From Bacillota bacterium (lineage in GTDB: Bacteria > Bacillota > Clostridia > Christensenellales > Aristaeellaceae): a DNA stretch of 6,676 nucleotides. Shown one piece after another: positions 4,760 through 6,676 of the stretch. The notes under the pieces were generated by a model. It was given only the letters and a program-made list of their open reading frames with translations, made no database searches and was not told the DNA's origin. Position 1 is the stretch's first letter. Each line of letters begins with the position of its first letter. The DNA is taken from the NCBI GenBank assembly GCA_023409955.1, contig JAEYQQ010000016.1:1-6676 (forward strand). The letters are read 5' to 3'. A program made the translations under genes and the position numbers.

Positions 4760-4894
4760 GACATAAAAGAATAGATTTTACACCCAGCATAAACTGTACA
4801 GAAGGAAGATCACCTGGATATGTCCAAATTGTGTACAAACTGAAAATAATTGAACGTCTGCTGCAGGAGGAGGCCCTTTTTCAAGTCATCCCCA

Positions 4895-4954
4895 CTTGAA
4901 AATCCAGCTATAGCAGCTTAAGATAAAGATGGTCAGACTCCAGATGTGGTGTAA
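4895..4954 (+). pseudogene. Holin C-terminal remnant
   Basis: One frame reads LENPAIAA, a stop (TAA 4919-4921), then DKDGQTPDVV and TAA. The intact holin at 1300-1737 has LENLAIAG and ends DKDGQPPDTV, so this is the same 3' end with about 16 codons (GVPFSPKIKALLEQIK) deleted. Upstream of 4895 only weak similarity remains. It marks the former right end of a second, related prophage on the same strand. Confidence 0.75.
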
Positions 4955-4960
4955 AGATTG

Positions 4961-4997
4961 CCCCGTTATGCATATGAGCATAACGGGGGTGTTTTTT
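4961..4997 (+). terminator. Terminator of the decayed lysis cassette
   Basis: CCCCGTTATGC (4961-4971) and GCATAACGGGG (4978-4988) form a perfect 11-bp stem with loop ATATGA, followed by GTGTTTTTT. It is the counterpart of 1744-1781. The only stem difference there turns an A-T pair into a G-U pair, so folding is preserved. Confidence 0.92.
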
Positions 4998-5078
4998 GCA
5001 TTTTAGGGCGGCGGATATCAGAGTGTAAAGTTGATAGAGGATAGAGGAAGCGTTTAAGCCTATGATTCAGAGATAAAG

Positions 5079-5114
5079 AAAAAGCCCTCAAGTAGTTGAG
5101 TTGCTGGCTTTTTT
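5079..5114. terminator. Second terminator of the decayed prophage end
   Basis: AAAAAGCC (5079-5086) pairs with GGCTTTTT (5106-5113), and CTCAA/TTGAG (5087-5091, 5096-5100) forms an inner hairpin. Runs of A before and T after allow it to work in both directions. It is the counterpart of 1862-1889. Confidence 0.7.
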
Positions 5115-5228
5115 GGTGCCAAATGGCTAGAATTTTCATACATATGCACTTCCTAAACAGGTTAAGGAATGCAAATTCATTTTAGGGGGGCATTTGGGGG
5201 TTAGGGGGTGCAAATGATGTATATCCTA
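5115..5228. other. Non-coding junction with three G runs
   Basis: This stretch follows the second prophage end and precedes the AT-rich cargo genes. It contains G runs of 6, 5 and 5 at 5185-5190, 5196-5200 and 5204-5208 on +, flanked by TGCAAAT at 5170-5176 and 5209-5215. No gene is visible. It may be an element junction. A two-layer G-quadruplex is possible. Confidence 0.45.
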
Positions 5229-5555
5229 TTAGCGAAATGTCTGAATTCTCTCTTCAGGATCACATCCGTCTATAGACAATATATCGATATTCCCCCATAC
5301 CTCTCTTAATGATTTTCCATTAAAAACAGTTGCAGAGGAAAAGTCTTGAAAATTATCATAATCGTAAGACTCGGAACAATCGTGAACCAACCCATACCAA
5401 TATAGTTCTTTATCTTTGTTAGTTTTATCAGGCATTTTCCCCATCCAACATGATTGATAATTAGGATATCCTTTAACAAAAAATTCAATTTCGATACAAT
5501 ACTTATTTTGCACATTAAAAGAAAATAAATTCGTAATATCATTAAAGGAGATCAT
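5229..5555 (-). CDS. Hypothetical soluble protein, 108 aa
   Basis: I do not recognise a named family. The protein starts at ATG 5555 with AAAGGCGG 7 bases upstream, close to a consensus site. It has no signal peptide or membrane segment. It is acidic and rich in aromatic residues: N-terminal MISFNDITNLFSFNVQNKYC, a central CWMGKMPDKT and ELYWYGLVHDCSESYDYDNF, then SSATVFNGKSLREVWG at 73-88 and a C-terminal IDGCDPEERI. The compact, Trp/Tyr/Asp-rich single domain recalls small immunity-type or cytosolic accessory proteins, but no toxin partner lies beside it. Base composition is AT-rich like the next two genes and unlike the genes to the left, suggesting shared acquisition. It has its own likely promoter. 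Real-gene status is fairly sure from length, start signals and balanced composition. Confidence 0.6.
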   Translation of the reverse strand: MISFNDITNLFSFNVQNKYCIEIEFFVKGYPNYQSCWMGKMPDKTNKDKELYWYGLVHDCSESYDYDNFQDFSSATVFNGKSLREVWGNIDILSIDGCDPEERIQTFR

Positions 5556-5575
5556 ATAATCACCGCCTTTGCTTC

Positions 5576-5584
5576 ATTATACCA
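5576..5584 (-). promoter_or_regulatory. Extended -10 promoter of the 108-aa gene
   Basis: TGGTATAAT on the - strand is a perfect extended -10, 20 bases before the start codon. The -35 region is poor (TCGGGT at 17 bases), as is usual for extended -10 promoters. Confidence 0.55.
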
Positions 5585-5596
5585 CAAAAATAATGA

Positions 5597-5634
5597 TCAC
5601 CCGACAAAGCCGGGGGTATTTCATATGCGGGTGA
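5597..5634 (-). terminator. Hairpin pair after the kinase gene, possible terminator
   Basis: TCACCCG (5597-5603) and CGGGTGA (5628-5634) can pair over 7 bp. The first arm can instead pair with CGGG at 5611-5614. On the - strand the smaller hairpin is followed by TGATCATTATTTTT, giving a moderate terminator for the gene ending at 5679 and separating it from the next promoter. Confidence 0.4.
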
Positions 5635-5678
5635 AGTCCTTATCTTCTGGCAACAATCTACATCCTACTTAACAAGCA

Positions 5679-6176
5679 TTATTGTAATATATCAACAACC
5701 CTCAAGGAACAGTCTTCTGAGGATAATATAGATGTATCCACTGTCAAATCATAACCATCTTTAGGATATAAATATTGAAAAGATGCTTTTGCAGAGCCAG
5801 GGCACCTATTCCCTCGCTCGTTTTCTCTTCTCTCCAATTCAGAAAGTGGACATGTAACGTGAACTAAATAAACATCATACATTTTCAAACTCTCAATTAG
5901 CTGCTTAAAGATACGTTCACTTGTTATAACGTGGTCGATAATAACACCCTGGTGTGTATCGAGCATCTTAGTAACATTTTCGCAAATGTTGGATGATACC
6001 TCGAACACATCATCTTCATATATTGCCTCATCCCTTGACATTCTAAGATAATCATCAATTGTTATGGACCCATACTCCACATTTTTCTTACATTTTATCA
6101 TTTCTTTTAGGATACTTACCAATGTTGATTTACCACTGCTGGATGGCCCATTGAGAATAATAACGCTTTTACTCAT
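5679..6176 (-). CDS. Chloramphenicol phosphotransferase-like P-loop kinase
   Basis: This 165-aa cytoplasmic protein begins with VIILNGPSSSGKST, a Walker A motif at 10-18 typical of the CPT-like (chloramphenicol 3-O-phosphotransferase) family. Further family features are ITIDDYL at 38-44, GVIIDHVI at 77-84, the lid-like CPLSELERRENERGNR at 109-124, and YDLTVDTS at 142-149. Length agrees with the family. The founding enzyme phosphorylates chloramphenicol in its producer. Most relatives in other bacteria have unknown substrates, so drug resistance should not be assumed. The ATG at 6176 has only a weak site (GGGGT). The gene sits between a broken acetyltransferase gene and an unknown gene in AT-rich DNA. 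A small-molecule kinase of another substrate is equally possible. Confidence 0.75.
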   Translation of the reverse strand: MSKSVIILNGPSSSGKSTLVSILKEMIKCKKNVEYGSITIDDYLRMSRDEAIYEDDVFEVSSNICENVTKMLDTHQGVIIDHVITSERIFKQLIESLKMYDVYLVHVTCPLSELERRENERGNRCPGSAKASFQYLYPKDGYDLTVDTSILSSEDCSLRVVDILQ

Positions 6177-6350
6177 ATCGTGTACCCCATATAGATTTCT
6201 GTTTCAGCATAATGACAGCCCCGTTACCATTTTGAGCGGTAGCGGAGCTTTTGTAGTTTTGCGATTTCCATCTGGTTTCAGATAAAACAAGACTGCTAGG
6301 CAAATTGGAATTTGACAAACTATTTACTGTAACCGCAAAACTTTTATTAA
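6177..6350. other. Intergenic stretch between kinase and broken acetyltransferase
   Basis: It holds one conspicuous hairpin (6217-6249) and otherwise nothing I recognise. No convincing promoter for the kinase gene could be set. Confidence 0.5.
6217..6252 (+). terminator. Hairpin with short T tail, orphan terminator-like
   Basis: CCGTTACC (6221-6228) pairs with GGTAGCGG (6238-6245) with one T-G pair. AGC/GCT extends the base across a C/A mismatch, and TTTT follows on +. No + strand gene ends here, so it may be a leftover from a mobile cassette. Confidence 0.45.
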
Positions 6351-6669
6351 TTAGTCATAAAGCCGCAGAACAGCTACAATCTCTTCACCACACATTTCTC
6401 CGTTTTCAAAAAAGCCCATTGAATTATAAAGTGCTTTTGCCCCCACATTTTCAGGTTCGTAAGAAAGCCAACAATATGTAGCCCGCCCACATGGTTCACT
6501 TCGCAAATATTCAATCGATGCGTGTAACGCTTTTTTACCCAGTCCCTGTCTTTGATATGCTTTATCAATCATATGTATTAGTTGCAACAAAATCCAATTG
6601 TTCGTTGTTTACTGATAACTTCACAATCTTCCAGATATTATGTGAATCGACTTTTCTTAATTCCACCAT
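6351..6669 (-). pseudogene. GNAT acetyltransferase, broken by internal deletion
   Basis: From ATG 6669 the - strand reads MVELRKVDSHNIWKIVKLSV, then NNEQLDFVATNTYD and TGA at 6567-6565. This is the N-terminus of a spermidine-type GNAT acetyltransferase (LRKV...I..LkV...Q..FVA.N). In another frame, from about 6572, MIDKAYQRQGLGKKALHASI, then YCWLSYEPENVGAKALYNSMGF and GEEIVAVLRLYD give the C-terminal half, with acetyl-CoA loop QRQGLG. The two halves meet at TACATATGATTGAT. The ~50-60 residues expected between them are gone and the frame changes. GNAT enzymes of this kind acetylate polyamines or amino-group drugs. This copy cannot make the full domain. A separate 79-aa product from ATG 6590 is unlikely, as it lacks the core strands. 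Confidence 0.78.
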
Positions 6670-6676
6670 AAAAACC

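Larger units (their letters stand above)
4922..5114 (+). repeat. Prophage right-end block, copy 2 (diverged repeat of 1705-1889)
   Basis: It contains the same ordered parts as 1705-1889: holin tail codons, terminator hairpin, conserved non-coding block and second terminator. Point changes and small indels are spread throughout, so the copies are old or came from two related phages and not from a recent duplication. Confidence 0.82.

Noticed and set aside
4762..4893. Open + frame ending KIIERLLQEEALFQVIPT
   Set aside because: It looks faintly protein-like and could be another relic, but it has no start signal, no recognisable family and overlaps the nitroreductase leader.
6064..6285. 73-aa + strand frame over the kinase start
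   Set aside because: Antisense to the Walker A region, with no ribosome site.

Overview
The window looks like a prophage/chromosome boundary in a low-to-mid GC Firmicute with a Gram-negative-type tail chaperone gene. A Negativicutes gut bacterium (Acidaminococcus, Phascolarctobacterium, Dialister or Megasphaera-like) is my best guess, from gene style only. No gene here names the species.

Bases 1-1890 are the right end of a siphophage-type prophage on the + strand: the last codons of an upstream (tail?) gene, a tail assembly chaperone, an NlpC/P60-SH3 endolysin and a small holin. They are tightly packed, each with a good Shine-Dalgarno site, and close with two successive hairpin terminators. 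Bases 1940-2000 hold three 19-bp tandem repeats.

Bases 2001-3339 (- strand) are a two-gene membrane operon: a phytol/dolichol-kinase-like CTP-transferase-fold protein, then a cation-diffusion-facilitator-like protein that lacks most of the family's metal ligands. Bases 3422-3577 (- strand) are the frameshifted 3' end of a phage distal tail protein gene. Bases 3661-3777 (- strand) hold a decayed tRNA-like sequence followed by a very good terminator. Bases 3922-4746 (- strand) encode an exported nitroreductase-fold protein with three 15-residue M/P/G/E-rich repeats inserted mid-domain and a C-terminal D-G-A-S-G-A-T, the sequence recognised by the flavin transferase ApbE.

Bases 4895-5114 are a second, decayed copy of the prophage right end: a holin C-terminus with a deletion and stop, the same terminator hairpin, the same following non-coding block and the same second terminator. 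The 3-kb host-like segment is therefore flanked by two diverged copies of one phage terminus.

Bases 5120-6676 are visibly AT-richer and look like an acquired cargo region, all on the - strand: an unrecognised 108-aa soluble protein, a chloramphenicol-phosphotransferase-like P-loop kinase, and a GNAT acetyltransferase gene broken by an internal deletion. There is no integrase, transposase, rRNA or CRISPR array in the window.

The main functional novelty is the predicted covalently flavinylated, repeat-bearing secreted nitroreductase. The main structural novelty is the layering of several phage relics: a duplicated lysis end, a distal tail remnant and a tRNA 3'-half.
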